Assembly: GCA_934293375.1 (NCBI GenBank)
Contig: CAKQYS010000003.1
Location: forward strand, 1-64,000
Direction: 5' to 3'
Source: an uncultured Lachnospiraceae bacterium
GTDB lineage: Bacteria; Bacillota; Clostridia; Lachnospirales; Lachnospiraceae
Length of the DNA stretch: 64,000 nucleotides
Shown: piece by piece, positions 44,262 through 53,861 of the stretch
Numbering within the stretch: the first letter of the stretch is position 1
How the letters are laid out: each line of letters opens with the position of its first letter
Position numbers and translations under genes: made by a program
Notes under the pieces: generated by a model
Seen by the model: the letters and a program-made list of their open reading frames with translations, nothing else
What the model was told of the DNA's origin: nothing
Database searches by the model: none

Positions 44262-44338
44262 GGATGCTAAGACAGTGATAAACAGAATCCTGATAAAATT
44301 ACCAAGAATAGACATATACCAACACCATAGGTTCGTGA

Positions 44339-44344
44339 TATAAT
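44339..44344 (+). promoter_or_regulatory. Extended -10 promoter
   Basis: TGA-TATAAT, 41 bases before the YesN-like regulator gene. No clear -35. Confidence 0.45.
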
Positions 44345-44384
44345 CACAATAACTGTAGGTATAGGCACGAAAGGAAGTGATGGT

Positions 44385-45986
44385 ATGGATAAGAAGCTAA
44401 AGGTATTGATCGCAGATGACGAAGCGAAGGTAGGACAACTGGTGAAGAGACTCATTATGTGGGATGAGCTGGGTCTGACATGTCTCGGGATTGAGACAGA
44501 TGGTCAGTCAGCATATGACAGGATCGTGCAGGATTCTCCGGATATTGTGATCACAGATATCCGGATGCCGGTGCTGACCGGCCTTGAGATGATAGAGAAG
44601 GCAAATGCACAGGGGATTCATTGTCATTTCATAGTGGTGAGCGGGTACAAATATTTTGATTATGCACAGAAGGCCTTGAAATATGGTGTTGAGGACTATC
44701 TGTTGAAGCCGATTGATGAAGATGAGCTTAACAGACAGCTAAGACGGATCGTGGAGAGTGAATCAGCCAGACGGGTACAGACACAGTATGTCGATACGAT
44801 GGAGAAACGGTTAAATGACAGCAAGTATTTTCGACATAAGGAATTTTTGAAACAGATCACAATGCAGTCAGATACCGATATTGAGCAGGTGAATACGGAA
44901 TTCGGATTGAAGCTAATGGATACATTGTTTCGTGCGGTTTGCTTTAAGGTAGACAGGGATCTGGCATTTCCGGAAAATGATCAGCAGATGGGACTGGTTC
45001 TGAAACATCTTGTGCATATTGTCGAGAATCGGTTTACGGATCTCACGGTAGATCTGATCGTTGCGGCACAGAAGAATAATTCGGTGCAGGTTGTGCTAAA
45101 TTACATGCAGATACATAGCAAAGAGATCGATAGGAACATTACAGATACACTGGAAGAGATGAAAGATTATATAGCGAATTTTATCCATTACAGTGTGACT
45201 GCCGGTGTCAGCGAAGAGGTGGAGGAGTTCCATAATATTCATGTGGCGATCGAGATGAGCAGGGAGTCGGTGGATGAGAGATTGTTTAAGGGTGCCGGCA
45301 GACGGATCGATTATCATCATGCAAACCGGAATCTTGTGATGTCCGATATTGATTTAGAGAAGAATCTGACAGAGCTTAAGAAGGTTGTGGAGACTGCGCA
45401 GTATGATGCAGTCAAATATCAGATCCACAGGTGTTTTCATAGGGCATCAGAGCAGGATCTGTTTGCCAGTGAATTCTATGCCATTGGAAAGATGATCCTG
45501 CAGGAGGTGTCTTCTCTGCTGATCTTTGAGGATGGGGAGACGATTGACTGGGAAGCAGGAAAGACCGCACTGGAGAACTGTACGAGTGTGTCGCAGCTCA
45601 GGGAGTATCTGACAGAGTATGTGGTCAATGCCCTAAGACAGTATCAGGAGGCACGGGTCAATCAGGAGAGACGCCCGGTGTTAGAAGCAATTGCCTATAT
45701 GAAGGAGCATTATGCTGACCGGATCACATTGGAGGATGTGGCACAGATCAGTGGATTTAATACCAATTATTTTTCAGAGCTGTTTAAGAAGGAGACAGGA
45801 GAGAATTTCTCAAATTACCTGCTGGGGATCCGGATGGAAGAGGCCAAACGGCTGCTTAGGGATACCAATGAGGCGGTCTATAGTATCGGTGAGCAGGTTG
45901 GCTATAAGGATGCGAAGTATTTTAGCCAGCAGTTTATCAAGGTGGTTGGGATCAAACCCGCAGAATATCGGAAATTATATTACTAA
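44385..45986 (+). CDS. YesN-like response regulator (receiver + AraC HTH)
   Basis: 533 residues. Receiver domain 1-125 with acidic pair D11-D12, phosphoacceptor D58 in VITDIRMPVL and K in LLKPID. A helical linker of about 300 residues follows, then two AraC-type HTHs (about 430-530: ITLEDVAQISGFNTNYFSEL, IGEQVGYKDAKYFSQQF). Typical of sugar-transport regulators in clostridia. GAAAGGAAG site. Paired with the kinase 18 bases downstream. Confidence 0.92.
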   Translation: MDKKLKVLIADDEAKVGQLVKRLIMWDELGLTCLGIETDGQSAYDRIVQDSPDIVITDIRMPVLTGLEMIEKANAQGIHCHFIVVSGYKYFDYAQKALKYGVEDYLLKPIDEDELNRQLRRIVESESARRVQTQYVDTMEKRLNDSKYFRHKEFLKQITMQSDTDIEQVNTEFGLKLMDTLFRAVCFKVDRDLAFPENDQQMGLVLKHLVHIVENRFTDLTVDLIVAAQKNNSVQVVLNYMQIHSKEIDRNITDTLEEMKDYIANFIHYSVTAGVSEEVEEFHNIHVAIEMSRESVDERLFKGAGRRIDYHHANRNLVMSDIDLEKNLTELKKVVETAQYDAVKYQIHRCFHRASEQDLFASEFYAIGKMILQEVSSLLIFEDGETIDWEAGKTALENCTSVSQLREYLTEYVVNALRQYQEARVNQERRPVLEAIAYMKEHYADRITLEDVAQISGFNTNYFSELFKKETGENFSNYLLGIRMEEAKRLLRDTNEAVYSIGEQVGYKDAKYFSQQFIKVVGIKPAEYRKLYY

Positions 45987-46004
45987 AAGAGATGAGGTAC
46001 GAAA

Positions 46005-46847
46005 ATGAACGATTATGAGATAGTGATAACCGTACTCATCCTTTTATTTGCCGGAGGCTGGTACTGGGAACATCAAAGATACAGCAGAATGCTGAAAATG
46101 CAAAAGGAGCAGTATACGAGGCAGATCGAGGAACTGAATCGGAAGATTGAGGAAGAATATACTGTGAAAATGAGTGATAAGCAGGCGAAGATCTCTGCCC
46201 TGCAGAGTCAGATCAATCCACATTTCCTATATAATACGCTGGAGTGTATCCGGAGTGAAGCCCTGCTGTATGAATGCCAGAGTATCGCAAATATGGCGAA
46301 AGCACTGGCTGCATTTTTCAGATATAGCATCAGTAAGAAGGAAAGTATTGTGACGATCCGGGATGAATTGCGGAATATAGAGAATTATTTTCTGATTCAG
46401 AGCTATCGGTTTGAGAATAAGTTTACACTGGATATTAAGGTGCAGGAAGAGGATCAGGAGGTATATGATTATCTGATCCCGAAGCTGTCATTACAGCCGA
46501 TCGTCGAAAATGCGATTTTTCATGGTTTGGAGACGAAACCGGATACCGGAAAGGTTACGATCCGGGCATATGCGACAGATCAGCGGACAGTGGTTGTTGT
46601 ATCGGACAATGGTGTGGGCATCGCGCCGGACAAGCTGATGCGGATGCAGCAGGCTTTGCGGACTTCCAAAAGAGTAGAAGCCGACAGGGCGGACGAACGG
46701 GGAAATGGAATCGCACTAAACAATGTGAATCAGCGGATCAAGCTCGTGTTTGGCGGTGAATATGGACTGCATATATATAGCAGCGAGGGCAGGGGAACCG
46801 ATATCGAGCTGTGGCTGCCAAAGACAGAGGATAAGGAACAGCTATGA
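46005..46847 (+). CDS. LytS/YesM-like sensor histidine kinase
   Basis: 280 residues. One N-terminal helix (about 5-21), a short coiled coil, then the kinase core with QINPHFLYNTLE (H73) and HATPase_c (LQPIVENAIFHGLE, VVSDNGVGI, GNGIALNNVNQRIKL). It lacks the large extracellular sensor of YesM proteins, so its input must come from partners, plausibly the binding protein/permease-like modules encoded next. It overlaps the next gene by 4 bases. Confidence 0.9.
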   Translation: MNDYEIVITVLILLFAGGWYWEHQRYSRMLKMQKEQYTRQIEELNRKIEEEYTVKMSDKQAKISALQSQINPHFLYNTLECIRSEALLYECQSIANMAKALAAFFRYSISKKESIVTIRDELRNIENYFLIQSYRFENKFTLDIKVQEEDQEVYDYLIPKLSLQPIVENAIFHGLETKPDTGKVTIRAYATDQRTVVVVSDNGVGIAPDKLMRMQQALRTSKRVEADRADERGNGIALNNVNQRIKLVFGGEYGLHIYSSEGRGTDIELWLPKTEDKEQL

Positions 46848-48229
46848 TGACAGAGATATTACGGATGGAAGAAGCCTCGATCCGGGGAAATGGTGGTATC
46901 GAGGTACACAATATCAATCTGATGATTTGTGCAGGTGCGTGTATGGGACTGGCAGGTGTGTCAGGCAGTAAAGAGACACTTGCGGAATTTTTGCGGGGCA
47001 ATGGTGTACTTACCGAGGGCAATGTATTTATAAACGGGCATTGTATGAACCGGTATGACCGTAGGGATTTTGAGGATCAGGGAATCTTTGTGATATCGTC
47101 AGATGTCTCATATATGGAATCGTTAGATGTCAGTGAGAATATATTTTTGCTGCGGAGAAACAGTCTGAAGAAGATAGTATTGAATGAGAAGGCACTTCAT
47201 ATTCAAGGACAGCATTATCTGGATCGTTACCGGCTGCCATTGCGGGCGGATCAGGACAGCAGTCTGTTAAAGATGAGCGATAAGATTATGATCGCTGTGA
47301 TACGGGCGATCACACAGGGTGCAAAACTGATCGTACTTTATCATATCGGAGGTGCATTTCAAGGAGAGGACAGGGAGGCATTGGTGCAGCTTCTGATCCG
47401 TCTGAAAGAGGAAGGCATTGCAGTGATGATCGCGGATAACCGTGCGGGTTATGACAATGCGGTTTATGATGAGATCGATATTTTCAGGCATCATACAATT
47501 ACAAAGAAAGTATTTGACCGGCAGGATTTTGATATGGTGGGCGAGATTCTGCAGAGTGGTCTGGATTCCAATGTATATAAGAATGAGACGGACAACAGAA
47601 CCGGAGATGCTGTCAGAATGGAGTTGTTTTATCGGCAGGAGGCACTATTAAAACCGATGCTTACAGTACATGCGGGAGAGATTCTGGCGGTGATGGCGGA
47701 CACACAGGTGACTTCGACTATCTGGAATATGCTAATCAATGGTGGAAGACAGAGTGATCTGCTTGTAGTGCTGGACGGTTCGCATCTCCGCACCAATTCT
47801 CCGCATTCACTGCTGCAGCATAGAGTGGCACTGTTGTCATGTGGAGAAGAAACAGAAATCTGCAGGAATCTGTCAAATGAGGAGAATATTCTGCTGCCGT
47901 CGTATAAGCGGATCAGTGACCGATTTGGGTTTTATGAGAAGCCGGTACGCTATATTATGCGGGATACCTTTTTGGGACAGAAACGAAATGAGATCCGTAT
48001 GATCAATCGGGACTCTGAGGGTTGGAAACTGGCAGTGTATCGTTGGAAATTGTTTCATCCCAGAGTGTTTTTGCTAAAGAATGTCTTGTCGGATCTGGAT
48101 GTGAAAGACCGTGCGTGGATCAAGACGGAACTGTCGATGATGGCGCAGCGTGGCACGGCAGTTATCCTGTTTGAGAGCGAAGCAGAGGTCTGTCGGGATA
48201 TTGCAGACCGGATTGAGGTGATTGGATGA
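46844..48229 (+). CDS. Degenerate RbsA/MglA-like ABC ATPase (predicted inactive)
   Basis: 461 residues with the two-domain layout of sugar ABC ATPases, but every catalytic motif is gone. The Walker A position reads GVSGSKETL instead of GENGAGKSTL, the signature region LLKMSDKIMIAVIRA lacks LSGGQ, Walker B reads LIVLYHIGGAF without the DE pair, and the second domain (ILAVMADTQVTSTIWNML) is also degenerate. The frame is intact over 461 codons and tightly coupled to kinase and permease genes, so it seems maintained rather than decaying. A regulatory or scaffolding role linking transporter state to the kinase is inferred. Confidence 0.75.
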   Translation: MMTEILRMEEASIRGNGGIEVHNINLMICAGACMGLAGVSGSKETLAEFLRGNGVLTEGNVFINGHCMNRYDRRDFEDQGIFVISSDVSYMESLDVSENIFLLRRNSLKKIVLNEKALHIQGQHYLDRYRLPLRADQDSSLLKMSDKIMIAVIRAITQGAKLIVLYHIGGAFQGEDREALVQLLIRLKEEGIAVMIADNRAGYDNAVYDEIDIFRHHTITKKVFDRQDFDMVGEILQSGLDSNVYKNETDNRTGDAVRMELFYRQEALLKPMLTVHAGEILAVMADTQVTSTIWNMLINGGRQSDLLVVLDGSHLRTNSPHSLLQHRVALLSCGEETEICRNLSNEENILLPSYKRISDRFGFYEKPVRYIMRDTFLGQKRNEIRMINRDSEGWKLAVYRWKLFHPRVFLLKNVLSDLDVKDRAWIKTELSMMAQRGTAVILFESEAEVCRDIADRIEVIG

Positions 48230-49116
48230 AGAAGTACAGAGTTGTAATGTTGAATGCGGTCATATGGTGCATATTAGCGGTATGCATCAATACCGCATTT
48301 TCTGTTGAATATAATCTGCATCAGTATGTGATCCTTGGATTTATTACCTTGGGACTGACATTTGAAATGCTTTCCGGGGTGTTGGATTTCGCGTGGATCA
48401 CAGAGATTGCATTGGCTACCTGCGTTGGAGCGTTTTGCCTGAATGTCGGTTTGCCGTTTGTACTGGTTGTCGGTGTGATGATGTTATGTCATCTGTTATG
48501 TGGAATGATCAAGGGTGTGTTGATCAGCAGGCTTAAGGTCAGCCCGATTCTATTGACGCTCGTCTGGCAGAGGGTGCTCCATGGAGGGTGTGACATGTTT
48601 GGCAAGACACAGATCCTATATGCAAGGCAGTGGGATGTATATGGAAATACATGGTTCTGGGGCATTATGATGGCACTTTTAGTGATCTGTTATGTCCTTT
48701 CGTGGTTTGGACTTGGGAAAACCTACTATGGGAGATATATCCGGATGCTGGGAGAGGATGAGCCGGCACTTGAGAATAGCGGTATGAATTGTGAAATGCT
48801 CCGGATCGTGATCAGTTGCCTGAGTGGTCTGTGTTTTTGTGCGGCATCTGTTATCATTATGCTGATCACATCCTCCGGCAGTGCGGACAATGGCAGTTAT
48901 TATCTGTATCCGGCAATCGTGGCAGTCTGTCTTGGCGGTATCAATTTCCTACGGGGAACGGGAAGACTGAGTGGGACGATATGTGGGACACTGACAGTGG
49001 TTTTATTTATGAATCTGCTCGCAAAATGGAGTGTATTCGGCTACTCCGTGTATACGGTTGAGGTTGTTGTGATCCTGGTCAGTGTGATGATATTCGGGTA
49101 TCGGAAAAAGAACTGA
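48226..49116 (+). CDS. RbsC-like ABC permease, partner of degenerate ATPase
   Basis: 296 residues with eight or more membrane helices of the BPD_transp_2 (RbsC/MglC) type: LGLTFEMLSGVLDFAWITEI, LLCGMIKGVLISRLKVSPIL, and a late AIVAVCLGGINFLRGTGRLS. It is shorter and more divergent than the functional RbsC-type permease at 51762. It overlaps the degenerate ATPase gene by 4 bases. Probably the membrane part of a sensory module. Confidence 0.75.
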   Translation: MKKYRVVMLNAVIWCILAVCINTAFSVEYNLHQYVILGFITLGLTFEMLSGVLDFAWITEIALATCVGAFCLNVGLPFVLVVGVMMLCHLLCGMIKGVLISRLKVSPILLTLVWQRVLHGGCDMFGKTQILYARQWDVYGNTWFWGIMMALLVICYVLSWFGLGKTYYGRYIRMLGEDEPALENSGMNCEMLRIVISCLSGLCFCAASVIIMLITSSGSADNGSYYLYPAIVAVCLGGINFLRGTGRLSGTICGTLTVVLFMNLLAKWSVFGYSVYTVEVVVILVSVMIFGYRKKN

Positions 49117-49148
49117 ATATTCTCCCCCCAAATCTGAAATTCGTCCAA

Positions 49149-49177
49149 TTGTGACAGGTGGGCGTATCCCATATAAT
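49149..49177 (+). promoter_or_regulatory. SigA-type promoter of the sugar ABC operon
   Basis: TTGTGA (49149-49154), 17 bases, TATAAT (49172-49177), 31 bases before the binding-protein start. It is a likely target of the YesN-like regulator. Confidence 0.7.
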
Positions 49178-49208
49178 GAACCTATCAAAACACAAGGAGG
49201 ACGACAAT

Positions 49209-50195
49209 ATGAAAATGAAAAAAATATTAAGTGTATTGATGTGCGGCATTTTAGGTGCAGCATTACTGACCGGATGTGGTGCGGCCGGCGGAAAGAAAAA
49301 TGACAGCACAGGAACATCAGCAGGCAAGGATAATTCACAGAGCGTAAAGGTAGGTTTCCTTGCACCGACTCTTCAGACAGAGTTCATGATCGGCATTGAT
49401 GAGAAGCTGCATGAAGAGTGTGACACAAGAGGATGGGGATATGTTTCAGCCAGCTTTGATAATGATTCAGCAGCAGCCGTATCCGCAATCGAGAACATGG
49501 TAACCGGTAATTGTAACTACATTGTAGCAATGGTATCTGATACATCATGCGACGATGCATTAAAGGCAGCACAGGACAAGGGTGTGAAGATCATCGAGTG
49601 TGGTGTAGAGACCGCGGTACATGATGTGGTAATCACAACAGACCAGTATTCAATCGGAACACAGATTGGTGATATGGCAGCACAATGGTTAAATGACCAG
49701 TTAGGTGGCGAAGGCAATATCGTAATCTATACAACCTACCAGAATCAGGATATGCAGGATCGTGGTCAGGGTATCCAGGATGCGATCAAGGAGAAGGCTC
49801 CAAATGTAAATGTTCTTGAAGTTGTAGATATCGGAAAGGATGTTGTAGGATCCGGTACAACCACAACAGAGACAATGCTCCAGAAGTATTCAGACCTGAA
49901 TGGAATTGTATGTTATGGTGATGCAGCAGCAGTAGAATCCGTAGAGGCTGTAAAAGCAGCAGGCAAGGATAATGAAAACTTTGGTGTATTCGCTTGTGAT
50001 GGTACTAATCAGGCGTTAAAGGGAATCAGCGAAGGCACATGCATGAGAGGTACAATGTACTTTGAGCCGGTTGGAACAGTAATGGCAAAGTGTATTGATG
50101 AGCTTGTAGCAGGCAAGACATATGACGAGGCTGTAGAGTCTCCAATCTACCCTGTAACAGCTGCCAATGTAGCTGATTACTATAAGGCAGAGTAA
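49209..50195 (+). CDS. Sugar ABC substrate-binding lipoprotein (RbsB-like)
   Basis: 328 residues. Lipobox ALLTGC (C23), then a type-1 periplasmic-binding fold (VKVGFLAPTLQTEFMIGIDE, NCNYIVAMVSDTSCDDALKA, GIVCYGDAAAVESVEAVKAA). This class binds ribose, galactose, autoinducer-2 and similar sugars. ATG 49209 after AAGGAGG. Codon use is noticeably more biased than in its neighbours, as expected for an abundant lipoprotein. Confidence 0.9.
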   Translation: MKMKKILSVLMCGILGAALLTGCGAAGGKKNDSTGTSAGKDNSQSVKVGFLAPTLQTEFMIGIDEKLHEECDTRGWGYVSASFDNDSAAAVSAIENMVTGNCNYIVAMVSDTSCDDALKAAQDKGVKIIECGVETAVHDVVITTDQYSIGTQIGDMAAQWLNDQLGGEGNIVIYTTYQNQDMQDRGQGIQDAIKEKAPNVNVLEVVDIGKDVVGSGTTTTETMLQKYSDLNGIVCYGDAAAVESVEAVKAAGKDNENFGVFACDGTNQALKGISEGTCMRGTMYFEPVGTVMAKCIDELVAGKTYDEAVESPIYPVTAANVADYYKAE

Positions 50196-50209
50196 CAGAC
50201 AAACATCAC

Positions 50210-50254
50210 GGCTATCACGAGGAATCTTAGGATCCCTCGCTGATAGCCCTTTTA
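50210..50254 (+). terminator. Intercistronic hairpin / partial terminator
   Basis: GGCTATCACGAGG pairs with CCTCGCTGATAGCC (one bulge), followed by CTTTTAAAAG. Lying between binding protein and ATPase genes it probably lowers downstream expression or protects the upstream mRNA 3' end. Confidence 0.7.
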
Positions 50255-50278
50255 AAAGACAGGAAAGGGGCAACGTCT

Positions 50279-51772
50279 GTGGAAAATATATTAAGTGTTA
50301 AGAATATCGTAAAGACGTATCCCGGTGTAATTGCCATCAATGACCTATCTTTTGATGTAAAACGAGGAGAGATCCATGCTCTGATCGGAGAAAATGGAGC
50401 AGGAAAATCCACCTTGATCAAGGTATTGTCAGGAGCTATTATACCGGATAGCGGAAAAATATATATTGAAGGCCAGGAGTATTCGCAGATGACTCCCAAA
50501 ATGGCCAAGGATCTGGGTATCGAGGTAATCTATCAGGAATTTACACTCGTGCCGGGAATCAGTGCTGCAGAAAATGTATTCCTCGGAGACAAGACGAAAG
50601 CCGGTGTGTTCTGTGATATCAAAGACAGAGAACAACGGGCAAAGAAAATATTTGAAGATCTGAGAGTGGACATTGATGTCAGCAGGCCGGTCAAGAATTT
50701 GTCACCGGCACATCAACAGTTAGTAGAGATTGCAAAGGCTGTGAGTCGAAATGTAAAGGTATTGATCATGGATGAGCCGACAGCACCTCTGACCGTCAGC
50801 GAGGTGGAGACATTGTTTCGGATTGTCAGGGAGTTAAAGGCAAAGGGCGTTACGATCATCTTTATCTCACACCGTTTGGAGGAGTTGTTCGAACTGGCAG
50901 ACAGAGTGACAGTCATGCGGGATGGATGTTATGTTGGAACAGAGAATATAGAGGATATTGACCGTCAGAAGCTGATTGCAATGATGGCAGGCCGGGAATT
51001 GAAAGAATCTTATCCGGTGCGAAGCAATGCAGTCGGAGAAGAGGCACTTCGTGTAGAACATGTAACGGGAAACGGGGATCACGACATTTCCTTTACACTG
51101 CACAGAGGTGAGGTGTTAGGCTTTGCAGGACTGGTAGGTGCCGGAAGAACAGAATTGATGCGTGTCATCTATGGTGCAGATCCGATTGAGAGTGGCAAGA
51201 TATATGTCAATGGCAAAGAGGTGCATATTCACTCCTGCGAGGATGCGATCAGGCTTGGAATCGGATATATTCCGGAAGACCGGAAGGCACATGGTGCATT
51301 TTTACGGATGAGTATTAAGTGGAATATTGTAATCAACAATATCAAGGGGATTTCCAATGGTCCTTTTGTGGATACCGCACAGGAAGAGCGGGTAGCGAAG
51401 GACTATGAGGATAAATTTCAGATCAAGACACCATCTCTTGATCAGCGGGTCGAGAATCTGTCAGGTGGTAATCAACAGAAAGTTGTTATTGCCAAGACAT
51501 TGGCGGCCAACAGTGAGATCATCATTTTTGATGAACCGACACGCGGTATTGATGTTGGAGCAAAGCAGGAGATCTATAAGCTGATGAATCAGTTGGCAGC
51601 AGAGGGAAAGGCCATTATCATGGTTTCATCTGATATGCCGGAACTTTTAGGAATGTCCGACCGGATCATTACCATTTACGAGGGTAAGAAGACCGGGGAA
51701 CTGGAAAAATCAGAATTTGATCAGAATTATATTCTGGATCTTGCGTCAGGAGGAGAGCAGCATGGAAAATAA
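50279..51772 (+). CDS. Sugar ABC transporter ATPase (RbsA/MglA-like)
   Basis: 497 residues, two ATPase domains. First: GENGAGKST, Walker B VLIMDEPTAPL. Second: GLVGAGRTELM (the usual degenerate second Walker A), NLSGGNQQKVVIAKTLA and IIFDEPTRGIDVG. All expected motifs are present, in contrast to the ATPase-like protein at 46844. GTG start at 50279 after AAAGGGG. Confidence 0.92.
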   Translation: MENILSVKNIVKTYPGVIAINDLSFDVKRGEIHALIGENGAGKSTLIKVLSGAIIPDSGKIYIEGQEYSQMTPKMAKDLGIEVIYQEFTLVPGISAAENVFLGDKTKAGVFCDIKDREQRAKKIFEDLRVDIDVSRPVKNLSPAHQQLVEIAKAVSRNVKVLIMDEPTAPLTVSEVETLFRIVRELKAKGVTIIFISHRLEELFELADRVTVMRDGCYVGTENIEDIDRQKLIAMMAGRELKESYPVRSNAVGEEALRVEHVTGNGDHDISFTLHRGEVLGFAGLVGAGRTELMRVIYGADPIESGKIYVNGKEVHIHSCEDAIRLGIGYIPEDRKAHGAFLRMSIKWNIVINNIKGISNGPFVDTAQEERVAKDYEDKFQIKTPSLDQRVENLSGGNQQKVVIAKTLAANSEIIIFDEPTRGIDVGAKQEIYKLMNQLAAEGKAIIMVSSDMPELLGMSDRIITIYEGKKTGELEKSEFDQNYILDLASGGEQHGK

Positions 51773-52724
51773 AGGAAATCGTTTTATTACATTCTATAAA
51801 AAATACGGAATTTATGTGTTCCTGATTGCGGTCATTGCTATTTTTTCCGCAATCGCACCGAATTTCTTATCAGTGACAAATTTGATCAACATTTTGCGTC
51901 AGGTATCGATCTTCGGTATCGTAGTAATTGGTGTTACGATGGTTATGATCGGCGGAGGCATGGATCTTTCTGTCGGTGGTAACATGGCAGTTGTAGGTAT
52001 GGTAATGGGATATTGTATGGTCAACAAGGGAATGCCGATCTGGTTGGCGATCATCATTGGGATTCTGTTAGGTGTTGCCATTGGTGCGATCAATGGTATT
52101 GTAGCGATCAAGCTGCATATCGCACCGATCATTGTAACATTATCCACAATGCTTGTATTACAGGGTGTTGCATATCTGATCACAGGTGGTTATCCGATCA
52201 CCGGTATGCCAAAGGCATTTTTAACAATTGGACAGGGATACTTAGGACCTGTTCCGATCCCGGTCATCATTTTCCTGATCTTTATCGTGTTTGGATGGGT
52301 TGTGATGAACAAGACATATCTTGGTAGAAATATTTACGCATTAGGTGGTAATCAGGAAGCAGCCAGACTGGCAGGTATCAATGTCAATAAGCTGACAGTA
52401 TTGGTATATTCATTTGCCGGATTTGCAGCAAGTATCGCAGCTATGATCATGGTAGCAAGAACAAATGCATCTCAGCCTGGAGCCGGAAGTTCATATGCAT
52501 TCGACTGTATGACGGCTGCCTGCTTAGGTGGTGTCAGCATCGCCGGTGGTGAAGGTAAGATCAGTGGAACAGTCGTTGGTGTATTGATCCTGGGTATCCT
52601 GGATAACGGTCTTGTCCTCATGGGTGTAAATTCCAACTTCCAGAGTGTGATCAAGGGTCTGATCCTGTTGCTTGCAGTAGCGATCGACTGTTATCAGGGA
52701 AGCCAGAAGAGAAAGAAGGCATAA
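51762..52724 (+). CDS. Sugar ABC transporter permease (RbsC-like)
   Basis: 320 residues, about nine to ten helices. Motifs: VMIGGGMDLSVGGNMAVVGM, LGRNIYALGGNQEAARLAGI, YAFDCMTAACLGGVSIAGGE. ATG 51762 inside the ATPase gene end, with AGGAGG upstream. It completes a ribose/galactose-class importer. Confidence 0.93.
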   Translation: MENKGNRFITFYKKYGIYVFLIAVIAIFSAIAPNFLSVTNLINILRQVSIFGIVVIGVTMVMIGGGMDLSVGGNMAVVGMVMGYCMVNKGMPIWLAIIIGILLGVAIGAINGIVAIKLHIAPIIVTLSTMLVLQGVAYLITGGYPITGMPKAFLTIGQGYLGPVPIPVIIFLIFIVFGWVVMNKTYLGRNIYALGGNQEAARLAGINVNKLTVLVYSFAGFAASIAAMIMVARTNASQPGAGSSYAFDCMTAACLGGVSIAGGEGKISGTVVGVLILGILDNGLVLMGVNSNFQSVIKGLILLLAVAIDCYQGSQKRKKA

Positions 52725-52725
52725 T

Positions 52726-53586
52726 ATGGTTATTACAAAACTTCCTTACTATGAATTTGCAGAGGGTATTTATGAAATAGACGAGTTTGACTGTGTCAGC
52801 GTATTTGTGATTGTCGGTTCCCAGAGAGCACTTGTGATTGACTGTGGAACCGGGATTGGGGATCTTCGCTGGGTCATTGAACATAAGATCACTGACAAAC
52901 CATATGATGTTGTGGCATCCCATAATCATGGCGACCATATCGGCGGTGCAGGCTTCTTTGACGAGATCTGGATGCATCCGGCAGATATGGATTGGAATCA
53001 GGGAAATACCGCTCCGACAGTAGCGTTCAGAAAAGAGTATGCACAGATTATCTCAGGCAGGGCATTAAAGCATTATGATTATGATCTTGACAGGGATATC
53101 AGAGAATGGCCAAAGGAGCCGGTATGGAAGCCTTTGGCAGATGGCCAGACATTTGATCTGGGCAATCGGACAGTGACAGCCTATCATTGTCCGGGACATA
53201 CAGCAGGTGAGATGGTATTTATGGATGATCTTACGAAGACACTGCTGTTAGGTGACGCTTGTAACTGTAATTATTACCTTGCTCCCCCAGATCCTATACA
53301 TGCAAGGGAACAGATTGCAGCTGCAAAGTCCGGACTAGAGAGACTCCGGGACATGAAGGATCAGTACAACCTGATGTATAATTCACATCATGATTTTCGT
53401 GGATTTGGAAATTCTCTCTATCCGGACATTATAGAAGATGCCATTGGTGCATTTGACAGCATCCTGAATGGTACAGCGAATTATATCACTGTGACAGATC
53501 CACTGAATCCGGGTCATGACAAGATATATGTGGAATATGGAAGATTCCGCGTCGCATATCAGGATGATGGTATTGAAAACGTTTAA
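52726..53586 (+). CDS. MBL-fold metallo-hydrolase
   Basis: 286 residues. HNHGDHIGG (H66, H68, D70, H71), a later YHCPGHTAGEMVF histidine, LLGDAC and the YNSHHDF region complete the metallo-beta-lactamase-fold metal site. It begins one base after the permease stop, so it belongs to the sugar operon. MBL hydrolases act on many esters and lactones; a sugar lactone or phosphoester is a reasonable guess. Confidence 0.85.
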   Translation: MVITKLPYYEFAEGIYEIDEFDCVSVFVIVGSQRALVIDCGTGIGDLRWVIEHKITDKPYDVVASHNHGDHIGGAGFFDEIWMHPADMDWNQGNTAPTVAFRKEYAQIISGRALKHYDYDLDRDIREWPKEPVWKPLADGQTFDLGNRTVTAYHCPGHTAGEMVFMDDLTKTLLLGDACNCNYYLAPPDPIHAREQIAAAKSGLERLRDMKDQYNLMYNSHHDFRGFGNSLYPDIIEDAIGAFDSILNGTANYITVTDPLNPGHDKIYVEYGRFRVAYQDDGIENV

Positions 53587-53610
53587 ATCCTATCCTTTTT
53601 TCCTTATACG

Positions 53611-53645
53611 ATCCCCACAGATTATATATCTGTGGGGATTTTTTA
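53611..53645. terminator. Rho-independent terminator
   Basis: 12-bp perfect stem ATCCCCACAGAT/ATCTGTGGGGAT with a 5-base loop and a T run ends the sugar operon. The opposing operon ends nearby at 53664. Confidence 0.92.
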
Positions 53646-53663
53646 CAGTATCTCTCGTGGTGC

Positions 53664-53861
53664 CTATGGCTCTTCCCAGAAGAGTTCGTCCAAAGTTTTG
53701 TTAAGGGTGATGCAGATCGCACGACACAGGTTGATCGTGGGATTGTAGTCGCCCTTTTCGATTGCGTTGATCGTCTGGCGGGATACGCCGACTGCAGTGG
53801 CAAGATCCTGTTGGGACATGTCGAGTGCTGCACGGGCAGATTTCATTTTGAGGTTCTTCAT
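53664..53861 (-). CDS. Small XRE-family regulator
   Basis: 65 residues, a bare Cro/C1 HTH: RAALDMSQQDLATAVGVSRQ, TINAIEKGDYNPTINLC, LNKTLDELF. It is the last gene of the minus-strand operon and overlaps the preceding gene by 4 bases. Such minimal XRE proteins commonly regulate their own ABC exporter operon; the repeats at 56709-56739 are candidate sites. Confidence 0.85.
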   Translation of the reverse strand: MKNLKMKSARAALDMSQQDLATAVGVSRQTINAIEKGDYNPTINLCRAICITLNKTLDELFWEEP

